In this document: positions 63,256 through 64,000 of the stretch, one piece after another
How positions within the stretch are numbered: position 1 is the stretch's first letter
Layout of the letters: each line of letters opens with the position of its first letter
Source: JAQVEM01 sp964601205
Lineage (GTDB): Bacteria > Actinomycetota > Humimicrobiia > Humimicrobiales > Humimicrobiaceae
DNA: 64,000 nt
Direction: 5' to 3'
Assembly: GCA_964601205.1 (NCBI GenBank)
Contig: CAZRML010000019.1
Coordinates: 1-64,000, forward strand
Made by a program: the position numbers and the translations under genes
The notes under the pieces: generated by a model
Told to the model about the DNA's origin: nothing
Seen by the model: only the letters and a program-made list of their open reading frames with translations
Databases searched by the model: none

Positions 63256-63816
63256 TTGAAAAAGAGGGTACTTAATATATTATTACCGGCTATATTAATG
63301 CAATTAATGATATTAATTGTATTGCTATTTTCAGGTTGTGAAAATTATACTCCATGTAAAGAGCTCAATTCACTTTTTGTTAAAAATGATCTTGATATTG
63401 AATTTAAGGTTTTGCAAAATAGAGAGCATAAGTATGGACTCACAACACTCACAGATAATCTTGATGATAAAGAATATTTATTAATTGATGTTGAGAACAA
63501 TTTTTCTGTCTCCAGTAATAGAGTATCTGTAACACCCGGCAAAGTCTATAAATTATCTATAATGATAAAAAACGAAAGTGCTGATCCCCTTGTGCTATAT
63601 TCATTCTGGAAAGACTCAATAACAGAATCCCGTTATTTCACTCTCGCAGGAGAAAATGGAAATCCACCCATATCAGAAACTCAGAACATAAATAAAGACT
63701 GGGTATCATACGAAGAGACATTTCAAACCCAGGAAAATGAGAAATTTATTATGATTCGAATATACAGTAACCAGGGTGTATTCAACATAAAAGATATCTC
63801 CATTGAAGAAATATAA
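63256..63816 (+). CDS. Predicted lipoprotein with carbohydrate-binding-like domain
   Basis: 186 residues, no family assigned. The signal peptide ends FSGC (Cys28). The C-terminal ~120 residues form a jelly-roll-like pattern (SVTPGKVYKLSIMIKNES ... WVSYEETFQTQENEKFIMIRIY ... FNIKDISIEEI), typical of CBM-like surface modules. The start is TTG at 63256 after GGCAGGG. No partner in the window. Confidence 0.65.
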   Translation: MKKRVLNILLPAILMQLMILIVLLFSGCENYTPCKELNSLFVKNDLDIEFKVLQNREHKYGLTTLTDNLDDKEYLLIDVENNFSVSSNRVSVTPGKVYKLSIMIKNESADPLVLYSFWKDSITESRYFTLAGENGNPPISETQNINKDWVSYEETFQTQENEKFIMIRIYSNQGVFNIKDISIEEI

Positions 63817-63818
63817 GA

Positions 63819-63950
63819 TTGCTAAATACACCAATTGAATCATTTGTAGATTTAAATATAGGTAAATATGATGTTCCTGTAAAACTTGTAAAAGATACTC
63901 TGGCTGGAATAGTACCGGACCCATCAAATTTGCACTTAATGCCGGGTTGA
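63819..63950 (+). other. Short open frame after the lipoprotein, possible gene remnant
   Basis: 43 codons from TTG to TGA, reading SFVDLNIGKYDVPVKLVKDT and then IVPDPSNLHLMPG. The sequence is protein-like in composition but has no ribosome site and I do not recognise a family. It may be a fragment of a broken gene. The window ends 50 bases later. Confidence 0.25.
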
Positions 63951-64000
63951 TAATGTTCATACCACACTTATTAAATGAGTACATAAAATACATCTGGCCC

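Noticed and set aside
1..64000. CRISPR arrays, tRNA/rRNA genes, insertion sequences, prophage
   Set aside because: I saw no regularly spaced repeats, no tRNA-like T-loop sequences with acceptor stems, no rRNA and no transposase or integrase motifs. A tRNAscan and ISfinder run would settle small cases.

Overview
This 64 kb window comes from an AT-rich (mid-30s % GC by eye) bacterial chromosome. A complete Rnf ion-translocating ferredoxin:NAD oxidoreductase operon, an FprA-type flavodiiron protein, a flavodoxin and a radical-SAM activase-like enzyme point to an anaerobe. LytR-CpsA-Psr, PlsY-type and ABC/TetR genes and many lipoprotein signal peptides fit a bacterium rich in surface polysaccharide functions. 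I cannot place the phylum from sequence alone. Uncultured anaerobic lineages (for example low-GC anaerobic Actinomycetota or Atribacterota) are possible, but that is a guess. No rRNA, tRNA, CRISPR array, transposase or phage gene was seen.

Layout. 1-5.2 kb: 5' part of radC (minus), a MetH-N-domain-like methyltransferase, an SPFH membrane protein, a decayed GAF-GAF-GGDEF gene and glycerate kinase. 5.5-10.7 kb: a small HEYGH membrane protein, a GH30 lipoprotein, a PAS-GGDEF-HD-GYP protein, an XRE regulator and a radical SAM enzyme. 10.7-19.4 kb: a DNA-repair block with two PolX genes (one with an altered polymerase site), Pcm, a GC-rich DUF763 fragment, endonuclease III, and an SbcD-like nuclease followed by a YhaN/SbcC-like ATPase. 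19.4-27.0 kb (minus): rnfB-A-E-G-D-C read backwards, apbE, and a SAF-domain dehydrogenase. 27.1-30.4 kb: a lipoprotein coupled to a polytopic membrane protein with an endonuclease/exonuclease/phosphatase domain. 30.4-35.8 kb (minus): two GT4 glycosyltransferases, an (alpha/alpha)6-type protein, a GH130 phosphorylase and a cupin behind a clear promoter.

36-44.7 kb (minus): a DUF4214-LCP fusion, TIGR02757, FprA with its own promoter, and a TetR-headed lipid-type set (TetR, epimerase, small membrane protein, acyl-ligase/ACP/PlsC fusion). 44.9-50.4 kb: a second PAS-GGDEF-HD-GYP protein, an excisionase-type HTH protein, a ZIP transporter, a SIMPL protein and DegV. 50.7-53.8 kb (plus): ParA without ParB, a propeller-like lipoprotein and flavodoxin. 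53.9-57.9 kb (minus): a TetR-ABC exporter operon whose promoter carries two abutting 16-bp operators. 58-64 kb: a GltS-like carrier, a divergent PlsY, a PyrD-like enzyme, a GC-richer DUF4861 protein, a structured RNA-like intergenic region and a lipoprotein.

Together the genes describe an anaerobic energy-conserving module (Rnf, ApbE, flavodoxin, FprA), glycan turnover (GH30, GH130, GT4, DUF4861), envelope and lipid remodelling (LCP, PlsY, acyl-ligase fusion), c-di-GMP signalling (two HD-GYP proteins, one dead GGDEF gene) and repair. The most unusual items are the PolX pair with a DUF763 relic between them, the two TetR promoter/operator units, the paired GGC-AAAGAA-GCC hairpins near 63.05 kb, and several domain fusions.
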